Positions 1-5,532 of a stretch of DNA of 6,247 nt are shown here, piece by piece. The notes under the pieces are model-generated. The model made no database searches. It worked only from the letters and a program-made list of their open reading frames with translations, and was not told the DNA's origin. Position numbers and translations under genes: made by a program. The stretch is from an uncultured Rhodospirillaceae bacterium (GTDB lineage Bacteria > Pseudomonadota > Alphaproteobacteria > RF32 > CAG-239): contig OMQI01000096.1 in assembly GCA_900313185.1 (NCBI GenBank), positions 1 through 6,247 on the forward strand, read 5' to 3'. Positions within the stretch are counted from its first letter, which is position 1. Every line of letters begins with the position of its first letter.

Positions 1-67
1 GAACCGGCACGGGATAAATCCCAACAGATTTTAAGTCTGCAGCGTCTACCAATTCCGCCACAAGCGC
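1..67 (-). tRNA. tRNA-Leu (anticodon UAA), 3' end cut off by the window edge
   Basis: Read on the minus strand, this is a class II tRNA. The acceptor 5' strand is GCGCTTG, followed by the TG linker. A 3-bp D stem (GCG/CGC) encloses a loop with the usual GGTAGA. The anticodon stem GCAGA/TCTGT encloses a seven-base loop, CTTAAAA, whose anticodon TAA (plus-strand 31-33) reads UUA leucine codons. A long variable arm (GGGA/TCCC with a TTTA loop) is the mark of Leu, Ser and Tyr tRNAs. The sequence stops in the T arm at GCCGGTTC, so the T loop, the 3' acceptor strand and any encoded CCA lie outside the window. The gene diverges from psd. Confidence 0.96.
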
Positions 68-79
68 ATTGCAAGAAAT

Positions 80-108
80 CTTATACATAATAATTTTTTA
101 AATTGCAA
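80..108 (-). promoter_or_regulatory. Predicted sigma70-type promoter of tRNA-Leu
   Basis: On the minus strand, a -35 element TTGCAA (103-108) is separated by 17 bases from a -10 element TATAAG (80-85). The -10 ends 12 bases before the mature tRNA 5' end, so the predicted transcript would carry only a few leader bases, which is normal for a tRNA gene. TTGCAA matches TTGACA at four of six positions. The call rests on spacing and position and is not experimentally supported. Confidence 0.6.
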
Positions 109-156
109 TATAAAACTTGTAATTTTTTTATAAATATGCTTAATTATTTTACGGAA

Positions 157-175
157 AGAGGAAAAGCCTTCCTCT
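157..175 (+). other. Stem-loop in the leader upstream of psd
   Basis: A perfect 7-bp inverted repeat, AGAGGAA (157-163) and TTCCTCT (169-175), encloses the five-base loop AAGCC. It is followed by AATTAATTTT, which is only weakly T-rich. It could be a weak terminator or attenuator, or a structured part of the psd 5' leader. No plus-strand gene upstream inside the window needs a terminator here, because the neighbouring tRNA runs the other way. Confidence 0.4.
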
Positions 176-185
176 AATTAATTTT

Positions 186-219
186 GAAAATACGACAGAA
201 ACAGCGTTTCGGTATTTTC
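186..219 (+). other. Extended imperfect hairpin just upstream of the psd ribosome binding site
   Basis: The outer stem is a perfect 8-bp repeat, GAAAATAC (186-193) and GTATTTTC (212-219). Inside it, GAAAC (198-202) pairs with GTTTC (206-210) around a three-base loop, leaving an asymmetric bulge between the two helices. The hairpin ends three bases before the GGGAG Shine-Dalgarno of psd (222-226), so it flanks the site rather than covering it. It may protect the message or affect translation. No known riboswitch class was recognised. Confidence 0.4.
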
Positions 220-232
220 GTGGGAGTCTGAT

Positions 233-931
233 ATGAAGTCTGTTAATACTGCGTTTCATATTCCGGATATTGACGATGACGGGTGGAAATTTGTAAGCGT
301 AATGGCGGTGCTGACCGTCGTTATGGCGCTTATTTGGCTACCGCTGGGAGTTGCTTTTTTACTGTTGGATATATGGTGCTTTTTAAGTTTCAGAAATCCT
401 GACAGAATAACTCCGATATTATCAAGTGTGGTGGTAGCTCCGGCCGATGGAACGATTGTGGCAATCGTTAAGGAAAAGGGACCTGATTGTTTGGGCTTAC
501 AAAATAAAAAATTTCACAAAATCCGCATATATTCCGGATGGTCTGACGTTCATATCAATCGAATGCCTATTAAAGCCAAAGTAGGCAATGTATTTTATGA
601 TTGCGGAAAGAAATTTTCCGGTTCTTTTGATGTAAATAATATAGGTAACGAAAAATTTGCAGCTGCACTTAAACATAGCGACGGCTACGATTTTGCGTTG
701 CAACAAACAGCAGTTTTGTGCAGCCAAAGGACGGTCAATAAACTTAAAAAAGGCGATGAATATCTCACCGGTCAACGAATAGGTTCAATTCGTTTTGGCG
801 GTTATGTTGATATTTTTTTGCCGGAAAAAGTTTGCCCACAAGTTTGCGTGGGACAGACGGTAATTGCCGGAGAAACCGTAATAGCGGATATTAAATCAGA
901 CGCTCCACGTCTTGAAGGAGAAATAAGATAA
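233..931 (+). CDS. psd: Phosphatidylserine decarboxylase family protein, catalytic serine replaced by glycine
   Basis: Psd converts phosphatidylserine to phosphatidylethanolamine at the inner membrane. It cuts itself between Gly and Ser of a conserved FGS motif, turning the serine into the pyruvoyl cofactor. This 232-residue protein has the length and layout of the short archaeal/Rickettsia type. A hydrophobic N-terminal region (about residues 19-51) leads into FRNPDR, PADG (Asp72), VHINR (His107) and a C-terminal GQTVIAGETVIAD segment. At the processing site, however, it reads IRFGGYVD: Gly190 stands where the serine is expected and Tyr191 where arginine is usual. The region before it (residues 157-168) also departs from the usual QIAGLxARRIV pattern. 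The start is ATG 233, with GGGAG six bases upstream. The stop overlaps the pssA start by one base. Family membership is clear. Whether it decarboxylates anything is doubtful, and it may be a pseudoenzyme. Confidence 0.86.
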   Translation: MKSVNTAFHIPDIDDDGWKFVSVMAVLTVVMALIWLPLGVAFLLLDIWCFLSFRNPDRITPILSSVVVAPADGTIVAIVKEKGPDCLGLQNKKFHKIRIYSGWSDVHINRMPIKAKVGNVFYDCGKKFSGSFDVNNIGNEKFAAALKHSDGYDFALQQTAVLCSQRTVNKLKKGDEYLTGQRIGSIRFGGYVDIFLPEKVCPQVCVGQTVIAGETVIADIKSDAPRLEGEIR

Positions 932-1764
932 TGGAAAAAAAGAAAGAGAGTATACCTGCTCGTTCTCGTAATCTGATTAAGAAGAAAGCCATTAAAAAAT
1001 TGAAAGAAGTACCTTTTCGTAAAATGGCTCCGAATATAGTGACTTTAATGGCGCTTTGCGCCGGCATCACTACCATTCGTTTTGCGATATTGGGTAAATG
1101 GACAATGGCTTTAGTGTGTATCGTCTTTGCCTGTGTGTTTGACGGGCTTGACGGGCGTGTGGCTCGTAAATTGAAAGCCTCTTCAAAGTTTGGTGCAGAA
1201 CTCGATTCTCTATCAGATTTTGTAAGCTTTGGTGTGGCTCCTGCGATATTGATGTATCAATGGTCTCTGCATAATTTACCGCATTGGGGCTGGATATTTA
1301 CTTTGATGTTTGCGGCAGCAATGTCATTGCGTTTGGCACGTTTCAATACAATGTTGGAAGATGCAACCGTTCCGGAATATTGGTCACACTATTTTGTCGG
1401 GGTGCCGGCCCCGATGGCAGCAGCATTAGGTGTTATGCCGATACTGATTTCATTTGATTTTCCGGAACTGGAATTTGTTTTGCGCAATCCGTATTTTTGC
1501 AGTTTGCTGATGTTATTGGTTGCATATTTGATGGTGAGCAGAATTCCTACACTTTCGCTCAAAAAAGCTAAGATAAATAAGGATTTGGTATTGCCGTTGA
1601 TGATTTTGTTCGCATTGTTTGTCAGTTGTTTGCTGACAAAACCGTGGCTGACTTTGGGATTGTTTACGCTTTGTTATATAATAAGCGTTCCGATAACTGT
1701 TATCAGATTTATCAGAGATAAACGTGAATACGAAAAAGGAAAGTTACCGAGCGAAAGTGAATAA
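931..1764 (+). CDS. pssA: CDP-diacylglycerol--serine O-phosphatidyltransferase
   Basis: PssA joins serine to CDP-diacylglycerol, releasing CMP and giving phosphatidylserine, the precursor of phosphatidylethanolamine. The 277-residue protein carries the complete CDP-alcohol phosphatidyltransferase signature D-x2-DG-x2-AR-x8-G-x3-D-x3-D: Asp71, Asp74, Gly75, Ala78, Arg79, Gly88, Asp92 and Asp96. All metal-binding and catalytic aspartates are present. A very basic N-terminus (residues 1-31) precedes several hydrophobic membrane segments, from about residue 35 through residue 260. The start ATG shares its A with the psd stop (TAATG), with GAAGGAG (914-920) ten bases upstream, so translation is probably coupled to psd. 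Adjacent psd and pssA genes are common in Alphaproteobacteria and other bacteria. The gene ends just before a strong hairpin terminator. Confidence 0.95.
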   Translation: MEKKKESIPARSRNLIKKKAIKKLKEVPFRKMAPNIVTLMALCAGITTIRFAILGKWTMALVCIVFACVFDGLDGRVARKLKASSKFGAELDSLSDFVSFGVAPAILMYQWSLHNLPHWGWIFTLMFAAAMSLRLARFNTMLEDATVPEYWSHYFVGVPAPMAAALGVMPILISFDFPELEFVLRNPYFCSLLMLLVAYLMVSRIPTLSLKKAKINKDLVLPLMILFALFVSCLLTKPWLTLGLFTLCYIISVPITVIRFIRDKREYEKGKLPSESE

Positions 1765-1768
1765 AAGT

Positions 1769-1800
1769 AAAGCCCTGAGGATATCAGGGCTTTATTTTTA
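1769..1800 (+). terminator. Rho-independent terminator of psd-pssA, probably bidirectional
   Basis: A perfect 10-bp stem, AAAGCCCTGA (1769-1778) and TCAGGGCTTT (1784-1793), has the five-base loop GGATA and is followed by ATTTTTA. It begins five bases after the pssA stop. The T-tail overlaps the stop codon of the convergent lipoprotein gene (1798-1800). Read on the other strand, the same hairpin is followed by TACTTTTATT, so it probably also terminates the lipoprotein transcript. Confidence 0.92.
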
Positions 1801-2415
1801 GCGGAGTTTTTTCAATGTCAGAACTTCGTCGTAAAGAGTGTATTTACTGTAAACTATGCGGTCGCCGGGGGCAAGGGATGTGTTTACTTTACTCTTTTTT
1901 ACAAAAATCAGATTGCCTTGGGTGGTTTCGATAAACCAAGTATCAATCGGCCAAAAGCTGATGCTGTAACGAATTTTCATTGAAAAAATGTCTTTAATCT
2001 GAGCCTCGATTGGGTCTGAAGCAACCAAATATCCGACACCGTTATTATTGTCGTTTTGATTGGCAGAATCCCCGTCGCCTAAATCACAGCCGTTAATTTG
2101 GGCAATTTCATTAGGACAGAACGAAAATACCGAGAAATCAATAGCATCTCCAACCTTTAAATCCTGATTGAAACGAAGACGAATCATATACAGATAATCT
2201 CGATTGTTAATCTGCATAACGTAAGCGCTGAAAGGAATCATCAGTTCTCGTCGCATTTTTACCTGATAAAGCTTTGTAATCACGGCTTGTTGTTTGGCAC
2301 TGTGTTCATTGCTTTCAGGGACAACGGGAATGTTGTCTTCCTCATAGAACTCTTCTTTTTCACAGGAGCAGAGAGCAAAACTTAAAATCGCAAAAATAAA
2401 TAATAATTTTTTCAT
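1798..2415 (-). CDS. Putative lipoprotein with an internal duplication, function unknown
   Basis: No known family was recognised. From the chosen ATG at 2415 the protein has 205 residues. It starts MKKLLFIF, a lipoprotein signal peptide with a hydrophobic core, and ends in the lipobox LCSC with Cys18 as the likely lipidated residue. An acidic stretch follows (EKEEFYEED). Two segments look related, about residues 63-107 and 158-202. Each has a short beta-like hydrophobic run, then an N-x2-L-x2-GD-x-I-x2-S pattern, then a conserved Glu. An Asp/Asn/Gly-rich linker (113-126) separates them. In-frame starts at 2421 (ATG) and 2427 (TTG) are also possible. None has a Shine-Dalgarno sequence, so the start is uncertain. 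The protein is probably anchored in the outer or inner membrane facing the periplasm. The promoter is at 2450-2477 and transcription converges on pssA. Confidence 0.75.
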   Translation of the reverse strand: MKKLLFIFAILSFALCSCEKEEFYEEDNIPVVPESNEHSAKQQAVITKLYQVKMRRELMIPFSAYVMQINNRDYLYMIRLRFNQDLKVGDAIDFSVFSFCPNEIAQINGCDLGDGDSANQNDNNNGVGYLVASDPIEAQIKDIFSMKIRYSISFWPIDTWFIETTQGNLIFVKKSKVNTSLAPGDRIVYSKYTLYDEVLTLKKLR

Positions 2416-2449
2416 AATCATAAGCAATTAATTAGTAAATTTTATGTGC

Positions 2450-2477
2450 ATTATACATTTTAACGTTTGAATGTAAA
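2450..2477 (-). promoter_or_regulatory. Predicted sigma70 promoter of the lipoprotein gene
   Basis: On the minus strand, TTTACA (2472-2477) is separated by 16 bases from a perfect TATAAT (2450-2455). The expected transcript would begin near 2443, leaving a leader of only about 20-30 bases with no Shine-Dalgarno sequence before the candidate ATGs at 2421 and 2415. It lies back-to-back with the glycosyltransferase promoter, with 29 bases between the two -35 boxes. Confidence 0.72.
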
Positions 2478-2506
2478 GAGGGTAAAGATAAAAAATAATC
2501 AAAAAA

Positions 2507-2535
2507 TTGACAAATTCTGGTTTTTAGGGTAAAAT
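2507..2535 (+). promoter_or_regulatory. Predicted strong sigma70 promoter of the glycosyltransferase gene
   Basis: A perfect -35 box TTGACA (2507-2512), a 17-base spacer and a -10 box TAAAAT (2530-2535) give a near-consensus housekeeping promoter. Transcription would start around 2542, about 24 bases before the ATG. The downstream methyltransferase has no equally clear promoter, so this one may drive both genes. Confidence 0.82.
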
Positions 2536-2565
2536 AGCGGTGTTTTTAACAAGGAGAAGCCTGTT

Positions 2566-3381
2566 ATGGAAAAAGTATCTGTCATAATGCCGGCATATAA
2601 TTGCGAAAAGTTTATCAAACATTCAATTGAATCGGTGCAGAGCCAGACTTATAAAAATTGGGAATTACTGATTGTCGATGACGGTTCTCAAGATGCTTCT
2701 TTAGAGATAGCTAAAGAATGCGCTCAAAAAGATGAGCGTATAAAAGTTATCAAGATGCCTCAAAACAGCGGTGTCAGTATATGCAGAAATTTGGCCATAG
2801 CAAAAGCAAACGGCAGGTATTTGGCTTTTATAGATTCAGATGATTTGTGGTCATCATATAAGTTGGAACATCAAATCGATTTTATGCAAAAGCATAATGC
2901 GGTTTTATCGCATACCGCTTACGGATTTTTAAACGAAGATGGCTATGTGATGAAAAAAGGTAAGGTTGATGTTGATTTAAATGTCGACCGTGAAACGTAT
3001 ATGAAAACCACGCAAATAGGTATGTCATCGGTGATGATTGATCGCCAGGGCGTTAAGAGTGTTAAATTTCCGCCTGATCGGAAATTATGTGAAGATGCAA
3101 GATTATGGATGAACTATTTGCGAGAAGGAATGCAATTTCACGGACTTAATGAGATGTTGGTACTATATCGTATTCGTGATAATCAGCTGAGCAAAAATAA
3201 AATAAAAATGGCTACCAATACTCTAAAGCGTTATTGGAATGAAAAAGATTTACCGATGTATAAACGCTTGTATTGTTTTATGAAATATGCAACCAACGGA
3301 GTTCGTAAAAGATTGCGCAAATCTGATAATATTGATGCTGCTTCAATTAAAGATTTTAATTGCAAACAATGCGAAAAATAA
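2566..3381 (+). CDS. GT2-family glycosyltransferase (GT-A fold)
   Basis: This protein should transfer a sugar from a nucleotide-sugar donor to an envelope polysaccharide or other cell-surface acceptor. Neither donor nor acceptor can be read from the sequence. The 271-residue protein has the GT2 motifs in order: VSVIMPAYN at the N-terminus, VDDGS (Asp38, Asp39) for the nucleotide, NSGVSICRN (67-75), and the metal-binding FIDSDDLW (Asp90, Asp92, Asp93). CEDARLW (175-181) supplies the likely catalytic base at Glu176-Asp177. No membrane segment is obvious. The C-terminal roughly 60 residues are rich in Lys and Arg, which suggests peripheral contact with the inner membrane. The start is ATG 2566, with AAGGAG (2551-2556) nine bases upstream. 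It resembles short single-domain enzymes of capsule, O-antigen or teichuronic-acid clusters, but it stands alone here and not in a polysaccharide locus. Confidence 0.92.
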   Translation: MEKVSVIMPAYNCEKFIKHSIESVQSQTYKNWELLIVDDGSQDASLEIAKECAQKDERIKVIKMPQNSGVSICRNLAIAKANGRYLAFIDSDDLWSSYKLEHQIDFMQKHNAVLSHTAYGFLNEDGYVMKKGKVDVDLNVDRETYMKTTQIGMSSVMIDRQGVKSVKFPPDRKLCEDARLWMNYLREGMQFHGLNEMLVLYRIRDNQLSKNKIKMATNTLKRYWNEKDLPMYKRLYCFMKYATNGVRKRLRKSDNIDAASIKDFNCKQCEK

Positions 3382-3462
3382 CGCTTATGCTGTGGCAAAT
3401 ATAAAAAATTATATTGCAGACGGGGGCACTTTGGAATAGCATTACCAGCAGGGAGAGTGTAG

Positions 3463-4029
3463 ATGGTTGTATTACAAGTAATTGGCTTGCTGATTTTGAG
3501 TGTTGTGTGTGTTGCCGTTTTATTCATAAGTATAATCTTTGCTTATCTAACAGTAAGCGCCGGTTTTATGCATACATCTCCGGCGGTTCCGTCGTGTGGT
3601 AAAGTGAAAAAAGCCATAATAGAAGAAGCAGCCTCAATGTTAAAAGACACATCATCTCAAATTGTGATGGATTTGGGGAGCGGATGGGGAACTTTGTTAC
3701 TACCTCTTGCCAAACGTTTTCCAAATCACAAGTTTATCGGGGTGGAACGAGGATTTTTGCCGTATTGGACCAGTGTTTGGCGTAGCCGTCGATTAAAGAA
3801 TTTAGTTTTTTTGCGTCAGGATTTTTTTGAAACAGATATATCAAAAGCTGATATAATTTTTGTGTTTTTGCTTAATTCGACTATGGCAAAACTGACTGCA
3901 AAAATTAAAAACGAAATGAAGGCGGATTCAAGAGTTATTGCCAATCGTTTTCCGATGAAAGACACCAAAGCACATAAAGAAGTGAATCTCGGTTCAAAAT
4001 ATTATACGTACTACGTATACAAAAACTGA
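3463..4029 (+). CDS. Membrane-anchored class I SAM-dependent methyltransferase, FAM173-like
   Basis: The 188-residue protein begins with one long hydrophobic segment (about residues 3-31) that should anchor it in the inner membrane. A short linker containing VPSCGKVKKAIIEEA leads to the catalytic domain. Motif I is MDLGSGWG (69-76), the SAM-binding glycine loop. Glu95 in IGVERG is the acidic residue ending strand 2, and Asp120 in RQDFF fits the next SAM contact. The later stretch, a Lys-rich helix ending in an RVIANRFPM run (157-165), resembles FAM173-family lysine methyltransferases such as ATPSCKMT, which share this anchor-plus-short-domain layout. That assignment is from pattern memory, so the substrate, possibly a membrane protein lysine, is inferred. 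GGGAGAG (3451-3457) lies five bases before the ATG. The gene follows the glycosyltransferase by 81 bases with no clear terminator or promoter between, so co-transcription is likely. An AT-only 7-bp hairpin lies in that gap at 3398-3415. Confidence 0.83.
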   Translation: MVVLQVIGLLILSVVCVAVLFISIIFAYLTVSAGFMHTSPAVPSCGKVKKAIIEEAASMLKDTSSQIVMDLGSGWGTLLLPLAKRFPNHKFIGVERGFLPYWTSVWRSRRLKNLVFLRQDFFETDISKADIIFVFLLNSTMAKLTAKIKNEMKADSRVIANRFPMKDTKAHKEVNLGSKYYTYYVYKN

Positions 4030-4728
4030 TTACATAAATTTCAAGGAAACGATGCACTTGTTGTGCAAAAGGCAACGGCACGCTTTGAAAGCCTCACGAT
4101 ATTGCAATTTACGATTGGAAACAAATGATTCGTCAGGACCTTCATAATCAATTTCGGTTAATCCGTAGAGTAATCCAAGATTCAAACGCTCAATTCCAAT
4201 GTTAGGATTATCTTTCTTTACTCTTCCGACGGATATGCCTAAAAAATTAGGAATTTTTTTCTTCCAATCGGTCTGAGCCAACAGCATACAAGCACTGCGG
4301 CGAATATGCGGAAAAGTAATTATGTAAGCACCGGTTCCGTGATAAGAACGTGCAAAGGCATATTTATCATCCATAAGAGACATATAATAATCTTTTTCTT
4401 CTTTGGTTTTGTATGCTTCCATAAAGTCCATCGTAGAACCGAAACGGTTTCGGATTAAATATCCGTTATCCGTCATTCTGGTTTTTATATCAATCGGCAA
4501 AAAGTTGCTGTAAACCACTGTGTCATTGTTGAAATTTTTGAATACATTCTCTGCAATTTCCTCCCTGATTTTGGTGGTTATGTACTCAATATCTTCAACT
4601 GTTTTTTCGGCATCAGCTTTGGTAAAAAGTGAGTAGAAAGCAAATATAACTCCAAGAATAAAAAAGAAAGGAATGATAAAACGTAGTGATTTTACCATAT
4701 CTTTGATAATGTCTAATAACTTCCGCAT
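4030..4728 (-). CDS. Membrane-anchored pilin-like protein (type IVb pilin/PilS-like head), tentative
   Basis: No confident family match. The 232-residue protein has a short basic cytoplasmic N-terminus, one membrane helix (about residues 16-35) and then a charged helix-forming stretch (residues 36-66), as in type IV pilins. The globular part resembles type IVb/PilS pilin heads: FLPIDIKTRMTDNGYLIRNRFG (76-97) recalls their conserved asparagine-glycine region, and RRSACMLLAQTDW (143-155) recalls the ACxxLA-W segment. Cys147 and the C-terminal Cys217, Cys219 and Cys225 could form the disulfide that closes the pilin D-region. The prepilin peptidase site (Gly followed by Phe/Met and Glu at +5) is absent, so it may be a permanently membrane-bound relative. 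GGAGGT (4734-4739) lies five bases before the ATG. It follows lexA by 63 bases on the same strand and could share its transcript. Its stop abuts that of the convergent methyltransferase gene. Confidence 0.7.
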   Translation of the reverse strand: MRKLLDIIKDMVKSLRFIIPFFFILGVIFAFYSLFTKADAEKTVEDIEYITTKIREEIAENVFKNFNNDTVVYSNFLPIDIKTRMTDNGYLIRNRFGSTMDFMEAYKTKEEKDYYMSLMDDKYAFARSYHGTGAYIITFPHIRRSACMLLAQTDWKKKIPNFLGISVGRVKKDNPNIGIERLNLGLLYGLTEIDYEGPDESFVSNRKLQYREAFKACRCLLHNKCIVSLKFM

Positions 4729-4791
4729 ATCATACCTCCGTTAAATACCACAAACACATCATAAGTCTATGGCAACAATGTTAAAATAGAG

Positions 4792-5451
4792 TTAATTGCG
4801 ATATTTGCGAATTATTCCGGAAAGAATGCCTTGAATTTTTATACGATTTGCCGCAAAAGTTCGAGTTTTATATTCTTTATTGCACGGTATAAGTTGAACT
4901 TTATCGCCATCTTTTTTGAGTATTTTTAAGGTTGCTTCATTATTATCGACCAATGCTACTACGATTTTGCCGTTGTCGGCTTGGTTTTGACGTTTTATAA
5001 TGGCTATATCACCATCCATAATACCGGCCTCAATCATCGAATCTCCTTCAATGGTTAAAGCATAAAACTGCCCCAAGGAAACCATATCAAACGGAACCGG
5101 AATAGTTTCTGTTTCATTGGCAATTGCTTCAATCGGAGTTCCTGCCGCAATTTTTCCATATAGAGGAATTTGTACCGAAGAGTTTTGCAGAGCCTCTTCA
5201 CGCTTTTTTTCTTCATCAATTATAGCCTGCGGTTTGAAACGCGGCAAACGCACAACTTCCATAGCTCTGGCTTTGTGAGGTAATCTGCGAATAAAGTTTC
5301 TCTCTTCGAGCGAGGTAATCAATGCGTGAATTCCCGATTTTGATTTCAAACCGATAGCGTCCTTCATTTCATCGAAAGAAGGGCACTTTCCGGTTTCACG
5401 ATTTACCTTATTTATAAACATCAAAAGATTATATTGTTTTTCAGTAAGCAT
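4792..5451 (-). CDS. lexA: LexA repressor (SOS response, self-cleaving serine protease)
   Basis: LexA represses DNA-damage genes until RecA filaments trigger its self-cleavage. The 219-residue protein has an N-terminal winged-helix domain (about 1-68) with PSFDEMKDAIGLKSKSGIH (24-42) as the recognition region, in the form typical of Alphaproteobacteria. A linker (about 70-94) leads to the S24-family protease domain. The cleavage bond is Ala103-Gly104 in YGKIAAGTP. The nucleophile is Ser138 in EGDSM and the general base is Lys176 in EATLKIL, so the catalytic dyad is intact. AGGAGA (5460-5465) lies eight bases before the ATG. Its own promoter carries an SOS box, so it is self-repressed. A pilin-like gene follows on the same strand. 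Confidence 0.97.
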   Translation of the reverse strand: MLTEKQYNLLMFINKVNRETGKCPSFDEMKDAIGLKSKSGIHALITSLEERNFIRRLPHKARAMEVVRLPRFKPQAIIDEEKKREEALQNSSVQIPLYGKIAAGTPIEAIANETETIPVPFDMVSLGQFYALTIEGDSMIEAGIMDGDIAIIKRQNQADNGKIVVALVDNNEATLKILKKDGDKVQLIPCNKEYKTRTFAANRIKIQGILSGIIRKYRN

Positions 5452-5472
5452 AAGTATTATCTCCTAAAATTT

Positions 5473-5487
5473 GTTCTATTTTAGTTC
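5473..5487 (-). promoter_or_regulatory. LexA operator (SOS box, GTTC-N7-GTTC)
   Basis: GTTC (5473-5476) and GTTC (5484-5487) are separated by seven bases, matching exactly the direct-repeat operator known for alphaproteobacterial LexA. On the coding strand it reads GAAC-N7-GAAC. The seven-base spacer contains the whole -10 box of the lexA promoter, so bound LexA would block RNA polymerase. No second copy was seen before the other genes in the window. Confidence 0.9.
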
Positions 5488-5507
5488 TGTATAAACACAA
5501 ATGTCAA
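5478..5507 (-). promoter_or_regulatory. Predicted sigma70 promoter of lexA
   Basis: On the minus strand, a perfect -35 box TTGACA (5502-5507) is followed by an 18-base spacer and the -10 box TAAAAT (5478-5483). Transcription would start around 5471, about 20 bases before the ATG. The -10 lies within the SOS box, a direct layout for negative self-regulation. Confidence 0.87.
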
Positions 5508-5532
5508 GAATATTTTAATAAGAAGTTTGAAA

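Noticed and set aside
1..67. tRNA-Leu as an integration site for a mobile element
   Set aside because: No integrase, direct repeat of the tRNA end or foreign-looking cargo is visible, and the tRNA 3' end is outside the window.
136..177. A 13-codon open frame starting ATG at 136 in the psd leader, spanning the first hairpin
   Set aside because: It has no Shine-Dalgarno sequence and no sign of a leader-peptide codon run; the length is expected by chance.
784..792. Gly184-Ser185 in Psd as a relocated self-cleavage site
   Set aside because: It sits five residues upstream of the aligned FGS position, where relatives have other residues before IRF. Nothing supports processing there, so it is kept only as a remark in the finding.
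2479..2533. AGGGTAAA occurring at 2479-2486 and 2526-2533 as a possible operator repeat
   Set aside because: Eight AT-rich bases repeated once are not convincing, and the second copy includes part of the -10 box.
3414..3440. A separate promoter for the methyltransferase gene (TTGCAG with TAGCAT)
   Set aside because: The match to consensus is poor, so co-transcription with the glycosyltransferase is the simpler reading.
3231..3602. Overlapping open frames across the glycosyltransferase/methyltransferase junction on both strands
   Set aside because: They overlap the two well-supported genes, lack recognisable domains and have less convincing start signals; treated as shadows.
4741..4791. A separate promoter for the pilin-like gene (TTAACA with TATGAT)
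   Set aside because: The spacer would be only 15 bases, too short for a confident call.
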